Source: Costus lasius
Taxonomy: Eukaryota > Streptophyta > Magnoliopsida > Zingiberales > Costaceae
DNA: 64,000 nucleotides
Reading direction: 5' to 3'
Assembly (NCBI GenBank): GCA_027563935.2
Contig: CM050454.1
Location: forward strand, 76,838,596 to 76,902,595
How positions within the stretch are numbered: position 1 is the stretch's first letter; each line of letters begins with the position of its first letter. Below the pieces are notes generated by a model. The model searched no databases. It saw only the letters and a program-made list of their open reading frames with translations, and was not told the origin of the DNA. Of this stretch, positions 46,807 through 57,284 are shown piece after piece. The position numbers and the translations under genes are program-made.

Positions 46807-49800
46807 CTAATGGTTGAGAAATCTCAAACCCATATTATTACAGTGCTTCTCATGCTTCTGCTGCGCCAGAGGCTTAGTAAGCGGGTCTGCTAGATTGTCA
46901 TCTGTATGAACCTTGCAGATTTTGATCTCGCCACGATCTATGATCTCCCTGATCAAATGAAACCGTCTCGGTATGTGCTTGGACTTCTGGTGCGACCGTG
47001 GTTCCTTTGCTTGTGCGATTGCTCCAGTGTTATCACAAAAGATAACAAAAGGATCTGCACTCGAAGGAACGACACCAAGTTCTCTCACGAACTTACGAAT
47101 CCATACTGCCTCCTTGGATGCTTCCGAGGCTGCAACATACTCGGCTTCTGTTGTGGAATCAGCAACAGTTGACTGTTTGAAACTTTTCCACACCACTGCA
47201 CCTCCATTCAAGCTAAAAACATAGCCTGATTGCGATCGGAAATCATCCTGGTCCGACTGGAACGAAGCGTCAGTATATCCTTCAATACTGAGTTCTTCCT
47301 GACCACCATATATCAAGAACATATCTTTGGTCCTCCGCAGATATTTTAAAATGTTCTTGACTGCAATCCAGTGCGCCACACCTGGATTACTTTGGAAACG
47401 ACTGGTCACGCTTAACCCGTAAGCGACGTCTGGGCGAGTACACAACATCGCATACATAATGGATCCAATAGCCGAAGCATAAGGCGTATTGTCCATTTCA
47501 TCTTTCTCAGTCTGTGTTTGTGGACACTGACTCTTTGAAAGACTCAGACCATGTCTGACTGGAAGATATCCTCGTTTAGAATTCTCTAAATGAAATCTCT
47601 CCAGGACCTTATCGATGTAAGTACTCTGGCACAGCCCGAGAAGCCTCTTCGATCTATCCCTGTAGATCTTCACACCTAACACATAGGCTGCTTCTCCTAG
47701 ATCTTTCATCTGGAAACATTTCCTTAACCATGCCTTAACAGCATGCATTTCAGGAATGTCATTTCCAATGATCAAGATGTCATCGACATAGAGGACTAGG
47801 AAAGTTATCACGCTCCCACTAAACCTCTTATATACACACGGGTCATCCTCGTTCTTGATGAAACCAAAATCAGTGACTGATTCATCAAAACGAATATTCC
47901 AGCTTCTTGATGCTTGCTTAAGTCCATAAATAGACTTCTTTAACTTGCATATCTTATGACGATCTGCTGGATTAGTGAAACCCTCAGGTTGTGTCATGTA
48001 CACATCCTCATCCAGATTTCCATTAAGGAAAGCTGTTTTCACATCCATCTGCCAGATCTCATAATCATAATATGCAGCTATCGCGAAAAGAATCCGAATA
48101 GACTTAAACATAGCTACAGGTGAGAAAGTTTCATCATAATCTATCCCGTAGATTAGTTTGAAACCTTTCGCAACTAGCCTGCCTTTATAGGTAACCACGT
48201 TACCATCCATGTCAATCTTCTTCTTGAAGATCCATTTACAGCCTATAGGGATAACTCCCGGAGGCGGATCAACCAAATCCCAAACTTGGTTATCTGACAT
48301 GGAGTCCATCTCGGCGCGCATAGCTTCAAGCCATCTCGCTGACTCCGGTCCACTGACCGCATCTGCATAAGTGAGGGGTTCATCATTATCAATGATGTAG
48401 ACTCCGTCATAGCGCTCAGGCTGTCGACGAATCCTTCCCGATCTTCGCAGTTCCCGTGATATCTGAGCCTCAGGTTGTTCAATAACCTGATCTACTGGCT
48501 CAGGCTCATCCAACTGTGCTTGAGCACTTTGTCCTTCCTCTGGATTCTCATCCAGCTTTATTTCTCTCCCACTGGCCTCTTGCAGAAGAAACTCCTTCTC
48601 AAGAAATATGGCCGTCCGAGCAACAAAAACCTTGTTCTCCTTGGGATCGAAGAAATAATAACCCTTAGTTTCCTTAGGGTAACCGACAAAGATACATTTG
48701 TCTGATCTGCTCTCTAGTTTCCCAGAGGCGAGCTTTTTGACATAAGCCTCGCAGCCCCAGATCCTGATAAATGTTAAGCTCGGCTGTTTCCCATACCATA
48801 ACTCAAATGGCGTCTTTGAAACGGCCTTGGATGGCACTCGGTTTAGTACTTTTGCAGCTGTTTCCAGTGCAAAACCCCAAAAGGAGTTGGGTAAAGAAGC
48901 CTGACTCATCATAGAACGAACCATATCAAGTAACGTTCTATTTCTCCTCTCGGACACACCATTCCATTGCGGTGTTCCTGGCGGAGTGAGCTGTGAGATA
49001 ATCCCACACTCCTTCAGATAGTCAGTAAACGTATGACTCAAGTATTCTCCACCTCGATCTGAGCGAAGTGCCTTGATATTTCGGCCTAGCTGATTCTGTA
49101 CTTCATTCTTGAACTCTTTGAACTTGTCAAAAGATTCACTCTTATGTCTCATCAGATAGACATAGCCATACCTACTGAAATCATCAGTAAAGGTAATGAA
49201 GTACTGATAGCCACCTCTGGCATGTTTACTAAATGGCCCACACACATCACTGTGTATAAGGTCAAGTAAACCTGAAGCCCTTTGACCTTTGTGAGGAAAA
49301 GGTGACTTCGTCATTTTACCCATTAAACAAGCCTTGCATGTATCAATCTCCTTGTAGGAGAATGATCCCAGCAGTCCATAATCATGCAACCGCTTAATGC
49401 GTTTCTCGTTTATATGGCCTAAACGACTATGCCATAGCAAGGTGCTGTCATCAGCATACTTGGCTTTCTTAATATCAATATTTTGTATAGAACGCTCCAT
49501 GTCTAACACGAATAACCCATTGTTAATTGAACCAGTTGCATAAACAATATTATCAAAAGATAAAACACACTTTGAAATATTGCATTCAAAGGAAAATCCC
49601 TTCCTGACAAGAGCAGGAATGGAGATAATATTTTTAGTAATACTGGGAACAAAATAACAACTGTTCAGTTCCAATACAAGTCCAGATGGTAAAGAAATGA
49701 AATAGTCTCCTACAGCAACAGCAGCAACCCGTGCCCCGTTTCCAACGCGTAGGTCCACCTCATGCTGTCCCACCTGTCTTCTTCTCTTGAGTTCCTGTAC

Positions 49801-50688
49801 ATTTGAACAAATGTGAACTCCACATGCAGTGTCCAACACCCATGATATAGAAGAAGAAAACATGACCTCAGTCACGAATATACCTGAGCCAGAAGCGAAG
49901 CTTCCCCTCTTATCTCCTTGGAGCGCTTTACAGTCCTTTTTCCAGTGACCCAGCTGGCCACAGTGGAAACACCTGTATTCCTTGGACCGCTTGACCTTCT
50001 GCTTCAAAGCCTTGCTGTAACTCTTGACGGGGGCCTTGCCCTTCTTCCCCTTCTTCTTGTTCCTAGAAGGAACCATTAAGACAGAGGTCGAAGGCTTACC
50101 CTTCAGAGTCTCCTCAGTGGTCAAGAGCATATTCAGCAGCTCTGCCGGAGTACAATCGATTTTGTTCATATTAAAATTAATAATGAATGCGTCGAATGAA
50201 GGCGGGAGAGACTGCAGAATAATATCCACAGCAAGCTCCTGGTTAATGGTATGCCCCAGTTTCTCTAGAGCCTCCTTGTGCCCAATCATCTTGAGCACGT
50301 GAGCTCCCACTGGGCTCCCTTCAGCCAGTTTGCTCTGAAAGAAGAGCTTCGTCAAGTTATAGCGTTCAGTCCTCGCCTGTGCAGCATACAGCATCTTGAG
50401 GTTCGCTATAATCTCTATAGCCGACATATCCTCATGCTGACACTGCAGCGGTGGCGTCATAGACGCTAGCATCAGGCAAGCGACATCAATGCTATCATTG
50501 ACGTGCTTTTCATAGGCTTCCCGAACCGCCCTTGCGGCGTTCGGAGTGGGCTGCGGCGGTATCGCCGTCTCGAGGACATACAGTTTCCTCTCTGCCTTAA
50601 GAACGATCTTAAGGTGTCCAAACCAGTCAGAGAAGTTCGGCCCAGCAAACTTCTCCCTTTCCAGTAGGGATCGCACATTGAAGTTCAT
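46807..50688 (-). CDS. copia Gag-Pol polyprotein, element F (intact)
   Basis: An uninterrupted 1293-aa copia polyprotein, one residue shorter than E because of one fewer Ser before the protease. Gag has the knuckle CFHCGQLGHWKKDC. It is followed by protease DTACG, integrase HHCC (LWHSRLGH, DTCKACL) and DDE core (SDVCG, SDRGGEYL, SERRNR), RT with MDVKTAF and YVDD, and RNase H with TDASF, TEAE and FCDN. No frameshift separates Gag and Pol, so as in other plant copia elements Gag must be supplied in excess by another route. The ATG at 50688 matches E and has an adenine at -3. The element's two LTRs and leader are in place, so this gene has its own promoter and primer site. Confidence 0.96.
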   Translation of the reverse strand: MNFNVRSLLEREKFAGPNFSDWFGHLKIVLKAERKLYVLETAIPPQPTPNAARAVREAYEKHVNDSIDVACLMLASMTPPLQCQHEDMSAIEIIANLKMLYAAQARTERYNLTKLFFQSKLAEGSPVGAHVLKMIGHKEALEKLGHTINQELAVDIILQSLPPSFDAFIINFNMNKIDCTPAELLNMLLTTEETLKGKPSTSVLMVPSRNKKKGKKGKAPVKSYSKALKQKVKRSKEYRCFHCGQLGHWKKDCKALQGDKRGSFASGSGIFVTEVMFSSSISWVLDTACGVHICSNVQELKRRRQVGQHEVDLRVGNGARVAAVAVGDYFISLPSGLVLELNSCYFVPSITKNIISIPALVRKGFSFECNISKCVLSFDNIVYATGSINNGLFVLDMERSIQNIDIKKAKYADDSTLLWHSRLGHINEKRIKRLHDYGLLGSFSYKEIDTCKACLMGKMTKSPFPHKGQRASGLLDLIHSDVCGPFSKHARGGYQYFITFTDDFSRYGYVYLMRHKSESFDKFKEFKNEVQNQLGRNIKALRSDRGGEYLSHTFTDYLKECGIISQLTPPGTPQWNGVSERRNRTLLDMVRSMMSQASLPNSFWGFALETAAKVLNRVPSKAVSKTPFELWYGKQPSLTFIRIWGCEAYVKKLASGKLESRSDKCIFVGYPKETKGYYFFDPKENKVFVARTAIFLEKEFLLQEASGREIKLDENPEEGQSAQAQLDEPEPVDQVIEQPEAQISRELRRSGRIRRQPERYDGVYIIDNDEPLTYADAVSGPESARWLEAMRAEMDSMSDNQVWDLVDPPPGVIPIGCKWIFKKKIDMDGNVVTYKGRLVAKGFKLIYGIDYDETFSPVAMFKSIRILFAIAAYYDYEIWQMDVKTAFLNGNLDEDVYMTQPEGFTNPADRHKICKLKKSIYGLKQASRSWNIRFDESVTDFGFIKNEDDPCVYKRFSGSVITFLVLYVDDILIIGNDIPEMHAVKAWLRKCFQMKDLGEAAYVLGVKIYRDRSKRLLGLCQSTYIDKVLERFHLENSKRGYLPVRHGLSLSKSQCPQTQTEKDEMDNTPYASAIGSIMYAMLCTRPDVAYGLSVTSRFQSNPGVAHWIAVKNILKYLRRTKDMFLIYGGQEELSIEGYTDASFQSDQDDFRSQSGYVFSLNGGAVVWKSFKQSTVADSTTEAEYVAASEASKEAVWIRKFVRELGVVPSSADPFVIFCDNTGAIAQAKEPRSHQKSKHIPRRFHLIREIIDRGEIKICKVHTDDNLADPLTKPLAQQKHEKHCNNMGLRFLNH

Positions 50689-51569
50689 GGTGTTCGTTGC
50701 TGCAGGTATCTACAACAATGCAAGAACAGCAAGGTCAGTATCAATGTATAAGAATCAATCAGGACTTAAGAAAGATTCTTTTTCTCACTATTTTATCTGG
50801 CTTGAAAAATCCAACAAAACAGCCCGAAAGAGTAGAACTCTTTTAGTGAGATGGGATCCAGATTTCATACTTGGTCTCCGCGTCCCGCTCAGGCGAGATA
50901 AGATGCACAGAGAGTACAAGCACTAATCTCTGGTAGGCAGTCCCTGCCGATCGCCAACCCGTGCGATTCCCCTTCATCTGGGCAGTCCAGCAGACTGTGC
51001 CAACTGAGTTGGTACAACACAGTCTCTGACCCCACAGATGGCTGCCTCCATGTGCTACCATATGCGCCACATATGTAGCCTACACGGTCAAGCTGACCCG
51101 ACCTACTCCCTGGACCACCATGTGCTATGCTGAGCAACGAGAAGGGATAAATCCCTACTCTGTAACACACAGGTGTAATCCCCCACCGTTTGAAGATAGA
51201 TGGACGTGCCCACTGAGTGGGTACAACACGGCTCCAACGATAATCAGAACAGTGAGGTTTCGCGTCAGAAGGCTTACGAGCTTGATATTTTAGCGTTGGA
51301 TTTTAACGGTCTTTTATCTTCTTCACTATCATGCAATTCCTATGGTGATAGCAGAAGATAAACTTAATCATGCAATTCTAATATTTAAACATTAAATAAA
51401 AGAAAGCATGAATCTTATGTGGTAAAAGCCCATAGCCCTAGTGAGACCTTAACCTAACTTAAGTCTGCACTTGCTCTTCATGGGTCTTTAGCTGCTCATC
51501 TGGCCCAAACCAGGGCCCAAGCGCCTTCTGCAGCTGTGGTGCGCCCACCAGGAATTTGCGCCTGGTCCC

Positions 51570-51626
51570 AGAGTCGAACCCTGGACCTCCCACCTGGTCA
51601 AGCCACTGCTGCATGCGCCTCTGCCA
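51570..51626 (-). promoter_or_regulatory. tRNA-like A-box/B-box pair in F leader
   Basis: On the minus strand TGGCAGAGGCG (51626-51616) and GGTTCGACTCT (51580-51570) fit Pol III A- and B-box patterns. Their starts are 46 bases apart, as in C. The B box sits in a T-arm-like context (CCAGGGTTCGACTCTGG, arms CCAG/CTGG). It could be a tRNA/SINE-derived segment captured by the leader. Confidence 0.5.
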
Positions 51627-51641
51627 AGTGTGCACTGTGCT

Positions 51642-51781
51642 CTTGTCTAATTAAATTACAAATTTAACTATCTAGACAAGATTGACACGCAGGTCAATTT
51701 CACATTATAAATTAATTGAACTGTGATACGCAGATCACAAAACTAAAAATTAATTTACAATTAATACCAGGCTCGCAGGCC
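51642..51781 (-). other. four-hairpin leader module of element F
   Basis: On the + strand: CTTGTC (51642-51647) with GACAAG (51675-51680); ATTGAC-ACGCAG-GTCAAT at 51681-51698; TGTGAT-ACGCAG-ATCACA at 51722-51739; GGC-TCGCAG-GCC at 51770-51781. Order and spacing match C, and the reverse complement matches D. Confidence 0.75.
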
Positions 51782-52510
51782 CCAGCACAACACACATTAA
51801 AATGGGCAGCCCACATAAGATTAAATAAACATACATATGCATCATTCAACAATCATGTGATCCATCATAAAAATTAAAATTTTCGAAAACCCCATAGGAT
51901 CAATTTTAATTTTTTCCTTATTTGCCCTACAACCTTACAACGGTCCATTACTAGGGATCCACTCATCCATCCTAGTCAGATCCACTGCCCTTGCATGCAC
52001 CAAGTCCTAACTGACTTGAGTCGACCAAAAGGTCAACCATGCATGCGCCAAGGGCTGAACGACCACACTGAGGTCTGGCAAGCGGGTGTGACCCCGGGCC
52101 TAACTCAGGTGCGTTCATGGGTCGTCTCAATCAGACATCGCTACACGCCTGTCTGCAGTCGACCTATAGCCACCTCAAGCTTGCGCCAAGGTGCTATCCA
52201 GTCGACCCATCAAGGCTGTCAGATAGTCTGATCAGACTGATTGGATCTAACCTAGGGGATAACTTCAACCCTAATAACCCGTCTAAGGGTTTAATGCAGG
52301 CGCATCTTAGATCTACAATGAGTCGCGCAAGTGATATATTTTTGAGAAAAACTACATCATGCGCCAACATACATGCGCAAAGAAAACAAACACAAGTTTC
52401 GCTTATGACATGTAAACATGTATTTTTGCATGTATGAAAGATCTAAGCATTTTCGCAAGCATGGATCACAAAATGGCTTAAGCAATCATACAAAAACATG
52501 CGTTAACTCC

Positions 52511-52522
52511 GCTCTGATACCA
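52511..52522 (-). other. primer binding site of element F
   Basis: The minus strand reads TGGTATCAGAGC two bases inside the 5' LTR edge at 52525, complementary to initiator tRNA-Met. Confidence 0.9.
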
Positions 52523-52524
52523 AT

Positions 52525-54222
52525 TGAAGAGTCCCCTTCGAGGGGGAGCAAAACCCTAAAGTGGTGGCGCAATCAAAGTAGGGGGCAGCAGATAAAGGGT
52601 TTCATAGATCGAAGAGCATGTATCATATGATCAACTTAACAAAAACCGATTGTAAAAGAAGTGATTCGATCCATACCATTGCCATTTCTAGATGGCGCCT
52701 TGGAAGAAAGAGAGCAATGAAGATCTCCTCCAAATCGTCACACACAAGATGAGTCTTGGCTCCTTCTTGTCGTCCCTTGTGCTAGCAAGAGTCGTCCAAG
52801 GTGTCTCTGATCGAATGCAAAAGGGAAAAGAGAGCTTTTTCTTTCTTGGCGTTTTTCTCTTGTCGCCTTAGACTTCCTCACACGACAATGCCGCTCGATG
52901 ACAACCCAAGGAGGCGTCAATTGCATGAAGAGGCAAGAGAGGGGCGACGTGTGTTCATGGCCACGTTTGAGAAGTGCTAAAAATAGCATCCCACTTCTCC
53001 ATATGCGATCTTGGGTTTACCCCAATCGCAAATGCCACATCACCATTGAACCATGCGCTCATCCATGAGCTGGTTCAAACCGATTTGGTCCACTAACCAA
53101 ATAAACCAAGAAATAAGTCCAGATCAAAATAAACCCAAAGGCTCTCGATCTGACCGTCAATCTCTCAATGCTTCTGATCTGACTGATCTAGCACTCATTC
53201 TCTCGATCGAAGCTTACCGATCTCAAGCCCTAATCAATCAAACATGATCAGACCAGATCTCACTTTCAATCAGAGATTAAATCCCTTTAAACTGAACCCA
53301 AACAATTCAGTCCACACGATCTGACTTAAGTAAGCCATATCATCAAATTGTGCGACCCTGAGGGTTTCCTTTAAATGTCGGTAACGATAACTCACGTTAT
53401 CACGATCAGTGAGGGGTATCTAGCAACACATCACTGTCTCCCGATATAAAGGAAAGAGTCTTCCAAGACTACACCCAAAAACAGCACAAGTGTGAATCAA
53501 CATCACTAGGCATGCATATTTCCTTTGCCACTGGATGTTCTTATTGGACAAGCCTGTCAAGCCTGTAACTCCAATATGATAAGCATGATTAGATCAGATG
53601 AACATAGTCATCTGGGTATGGCCATACACTTTCTCAATCATCTCATCCGAGGGGGGCCCCTTTAGAACATCACACTCCTTAAACAAGGAGACGGCAATCC
53701 TATGTCTATCACTAGTGCCCTAACATGACTCAAGTTCACCATCCAAGATAGTCTATAATCATTGTGTTTCAAATGATATTGAACTATCTCAAAACAATGA
53801 CAATCATCATTTAGAAAACACAAGTGATCTCAAGTCAGAGGAAATGTGCCACTTGTCTCACTCAAGGAATATTCACATTGTGACAAACAATTGAACATCC
53901 TAGTAGGGTCTGTCCAGTACATCCAATGTACCCATGAGTCTACATCTTATTCCATGCTCGAAGCATCCTATAAGATTAGAACACATATTAGTCTCAATCA
54001 TATCAAGGCTGTCTCATGTTCACCAAGATATCTCGACTAAGGACTTATAGCACGTCAGCCTAGCTGAACAGCTTTGAGACATTATTCAGAAGAACATATA
54101 TTGCAGCAGACAATGTAAACAACTGAATAATAACCATGCCTTTATAAACATAACACTTTATTACATGATACAGATACATTCCCACAGGCCTCAAACATTA
54201 GCCTTAAGGGCATACCCCAACA
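52525..54222 (-). repeat. 5' LTR of element F
   Basis: A 1698-bp LTR, TGAAGAGTCCCC...CATACCCCAACA on the + strand, near-identical to 45089-46786. It is the promoter-bearing LTR of F. Confidence 0.94.
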
Positions 54223-54227
54223 CATAT
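54223..54227. repeat. probable target-site duplication of F, right (CATAT)
   Basis: CATAT follows the LTR end; compare CATAC at 45084-45088. Confidence 0.5.
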
Positions 54228-54639
54228 CTCATTATGTGTTTGCTTGTAATTTCCAACCATCTCCATTCTTCTATCAGAGTTGGACCAGTGAAGAACGGGA
54301 TGACACGATCCTTTTACGCTCAAGGATCACATTGTGAGTATCTCTTCTAGTCATTTCAATTCCTAGATTATGATCAGTTTTCTTATTATAAATAAAAAAA
54401 TATTTTCAAAGCTTTCATTAGAAGTAATTCTATTTTCCCTATTATGTAAAATACAAAAAAAACTATTTTCTCAAATCGCATTATTTGAATGAATCTTTTC
54501 TTGTGAATGGCCCATATATCAGATGTCTAATTCTTTATAGGTTCTTCATGTATCTAATCATTTAGAGTACATGGGATTCTAGTGAGAACCCCTTAGAAAA
54601 CTTATTATGAAAAAGTGTTTTTGATATCTCAAACCTCTT
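54228..54639. other. unassigned AT-rich flank of element F
   Basis: About 410 bp without a gene or element terminus that I recognise. It lies to the right of F, before a gag relic. Confidence 0.35.
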
Positions 54640-54980
54640 TGTCATTGCCTGTGCCTCATAAGTTGCTTCAATCATGTAATCACATCATACACATTATGTT
54701 CCTCATGTTGCTTTTGTAGCTCAAGAACAAAGTAGCCAACATGAGAAATGAGATGTCCAATGCATCATCTTAATGCTTCTTGCAAGCATCTCTATCAACC
54801 CTAGGGACTGTAGATGAAAGAGGTAGAGGAAGAGGCTCTTCCAATAAATAGAGCTTGCTTTCTTTCTTAAGGATTATCCTTAAATTTCTATAGTAATTTG
54901 TAAAATTAATTCCAACTAATTTGTCCTTTTCAAGGATTGATCATAGTGTTAGATTGTTTGTGTTAGTATCCATGATCTAC
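54640..54980 (-). pseudogene. decayed copia gag relic (family 2-like)
   Basis: The minus strand matches the Gag 5' end. The segment at 54830-54960 parallels F's start region: 'cttaaggattatccttaaatttc' versus 'cttaagaacgatcttaaggtgtcc', then a 'ccttttcaaggattgatc' stretch at the E-R-E-K-F-A-G position. Multiple stops and indels are present. Confidence 0.55.
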
Positions 54981-55129
54981 AACAACAAAAAAATGCAAAG
55001 TAAATAACTTTGTTTGATTAATCATTCTATAATGACTTTTATTAAATGATTATACTCTCACTATTTTAAACAAATCGATAACCCTCAAATTTTTAATTCA
55101 AAAAATATATGATTTTCTAGTGAAATTAG

Positions 55130-55340
55130 GATCCTAATTGCACATGGTATTTCATGTTCCTTGAGGGTGGCATGGGTTGCACAAAATGATCTCATGCTTC
55201 TTCAGGCAGGCATGACGACCAATAGCACCTAGTGCAACTCCTTTTAGTTAAGGCAGTCTAGGCACCTTGTGTCTAACAAGGGCAAGATACAACATAAAAC
55301 CCTAACCTCTCAATAGTTGTCTCTAAATTTTTCGTTGTGT
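55130..55340 (-). repeat. decayed family-2 leader relic
   Basis: Closely parallels 590-790 of the Y leader, with 'CTCATGCTTC', 'GCAGTCTAGGC(A)CCTTGTGTC' and 'ACAT(A)AAACCCTAACCTCTCAA' in the same order. It continues the relic element whose gag is at 54640-54980. Confidence 0.65.
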
Positions 55341-55361
55341 ACCTAGTTGGTGTCCAGTCTA

Positions 55362-55433
55362 ATTACACTTATAACATGTCAACCTCTTCTTTGCAATGTG
55401 TCTAGTTTGATTACACTTATAACATGTCAACCT
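55362..55433. repeat. 24-bp direct repeat within relic
   Basis: ATTACACTTATAACATGTCA plus ACCT occurs at 55362-55385 and 55410-55433, each near a CTAGTTGGTG flank. It is a small local duplication. Confidence 0.7.
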
Positions 55434-55449
55434 AGTTGGTGCTATTTGG

Positions 55450-56590
55450 GCTCTAAGGGATGGCCTAGATTGAGAGGTGGTGAGGTTGGTGGGCAACACT
55501 CCCACTTGCACCAAGTGATGATGTGGAAGGAGGTATGCACCAAGGACAGGTGAAGCCTTTACAACTTGCGCAACTTCTTCTTCTACCTTGCTGACCTCTT
55601 TCTCAAAGAAGTGCCACTAAGAGGAGGAGGAGGGGCTGGCTCTAAGAAGAGGGCGGCTAGGGCTTCTTGCGTGCATGTGTATGCGCCTATGGCCCCATAT
55701 ATATAGAGAATTGAGATGGGTTTCCTCACTTAAGTTACGAATATAAATATTCATTTTATTCACTTAAGTTGCGGGTGGCCCCCACAACTTAAGTTGTGAA
55801 TAAATTAAATATAAATATTCACTTAAGTTGTATGCGGCCCAACAACTTAAACTGCGAATAAACTGAATATAAATACTCATATTAGTGCTCAAGTCGTGGG
55901 CCCCTCTTGTTACATTTTAATTAAGTCGCAAAAGCCTCCGAATAATCACGGAGCTAAAATACGACTCTTGACCCATCGACTATACCTAGTCTATCGAGGT
56001 CAACCGGGGTCAAAACATAACCAATCTCCATATGATCATCTCTGACTCATCAGATGCATTCTAGATGCATCAGACTCCCAAATAGATCTGAATTAACCTA
56101 ATAACTCGATCTAAGCTACTCGATCAGTATGAGAACTCGAGTGTCTAGGTGTGCGACCCTGTAGGTTCTTTAAATATTGGCAGTGATAATCTCAAATTAT
56201 TACAAGCAATGAGTAGCACCTAGTATTACATTACTGCTACCCAAGTCTTCAGAATGGAGTCATCATCGATATCCCCTAAAACTGCGACAAAGTACTTGTA
56301 CGCATTTGTCTTTTTTCCAAGCTGATGTCTAGGTTAGACAAGTGTGTCACACTTATTTATCCCAATTAAATGGTCATGACTAAATCAAGTTATCACCTGG
56401 GTCTGACCATATACTTTCAATCATTCAACCATATAGGGGGTGCCATGGACATCAATCTTCCTCACAAGGAAGGGGCAAATTCTATCTTGGCTCATTGAAT
56501 CTCTCCTATGGCTTATGATACACCCAATGACAACTGTTATGACTTCCCTACTACGGCGAAGTGTTAGGTGCCACTAACACTAGATGCATC
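55450..56590 (-). repeat. decayed family-2 LTR relic, reverse
   Basis: Reverse LTR relic recognised from the core 'AGGTGTGCGACCCTGTAGG' (about 56150), the 'AGTAGCACCTAGTATTAC' segment and the 'CTACGGCGAAGTGTTAGG' stretch near 56560, all in the order of the 40090-42186 LTR. An AT-rich part at 55730-55880 contains repeated CACTTAAGTTG-type words. Confidence 0.6.
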
Positions 56591-56599
56591 AACACTAAC

Positions 56600-56960
56600 A
56601 CTAGGTGCCACTTACTGCTTGTGATGATAAGGTCATCACTACCAACGTCAAAGAAACCTACAGGGTCATACATTTAGACACTTAAGATTCCGTTTTGATC
56701 GAGTATCCTTAGATTGAATCTTTGGATGATTCTATTTGGGAGTCTTATACATCATGAGTGCATGTGTTGAGATGGAGAATATAATATAGAGCTAGATGAT
56801 GATATGAGATCAAGTTAACCCCAGTTGACTTTCGGGTGATCTCATTCGATCTCAGTTGACTAGGTTCTAGTTGATAGATCAAATGTTAGGGTTAGCACCA
56901 GAATGATTTGGTAGCTTCGTAACTTGATCTAGATGGGTCCATAGCTCTAGGTCCATGTTT
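56600..56960 (+). repeat. LTR relic in forward orientation (head-to-head)
   Basis: Begins ACTAGGTGCCACTTACTGC and follows the forward order of the Z LTR from about 6010 (AAACCTACAGGGTC, then a GATCGAGTATCC stretch). It is thus inverted relative to 55450-56590. Arms 56072-56224 and 56600-56745 are complementary over most of their length. Confidence 0.6.
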
Positions 56961-56970
56961 GAAAATTTAA

Positions 56971-56988
56971 TATTCAAATATTTGAATA
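56971..56988. repeat. 18-bp perfect palindrome
   Basis: TATTCAAAT followed by ATTTGAATA, in AT-rich DNA upstream of the RABH1 gene. No function is assigned. Confidence 0.6.
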
Positions 56989-57131
56989 AATTCAATAAAA
57001 AATTGAATTAGAGAAAGTTTGATCCCCATTCACTCCGTGATATGAATATGAATATGGATATGAATAAATGTAAGTTGTTGTAATTCAACACACAATATGA
57101 ATATGCACAAGGTGGTATTGGGTCAAAATTA

Positions 57132-57133
<2 letters not shown>

Positions 57134-57162
<29 letters not shown>

Positions 57163-57163
57163 T
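57134..57163. repeat. (TTA)n microsatellite
   Basis: About ten uninterrupted TTA/ATT units. Confidence 0.9.
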
Positions 57164-57269
57164 GTTTTTAAGCAGCCTACTTTCTTCGTGAGTCCGCCAT
57201 TCCGTGCGTCACATTACAGGCGCAGAAAGTACACACACATTGCGAATCGGGATTAGTCGGGGCCTCAGC

Positions 57270-57284
57270 CACGTGAGTCACGTG
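57270..57284 (+). promoter_or_regulatory. paired G-boxes upstream of RABH1
   Basis: Two perfect CACGTG hexamers at 57270-57275 and 57279-57284, nine bases apart, about 265 bp before the ATG. CACGTG is the core site for plant bZIP and bHLH factors. The flank of the second (CACGTGAC) resembles an ABRE. No clear TATA box is seen nearer the gene. Confidence 0.55.

Larger units (their letters stand above)
50689..52524 (-). mobile_element. 5' leader of element F
   Basis: 1836 bp between Gag ATG and 5' LTR, including the primer site. It is colinear with the C leader. It carries the hairpin module (51642-51781) and the A/B-box pair (51570-51626). Small open frames are not conserved in D and are not called. 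Confidence 0.88.
45089..54222 (-). mobile_element. copia element F, full length and structurally intact
   Basis: A 9134-bp minus-strand Ty1/copia element with 5' LTR 52525-54222, primer site, 1.8-kb leader, Gag-Pol 50688-46807, polypurine tract 46787-46803 and 3' LTR 45089-46786. The LTRs have equal length and differ at three sites by eye. The frame is open and catalytic residues are present. It is the best candidate here for an autonomous, recently inserted copy; expression cannot be judged from sequence. Confidence 0.95.
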
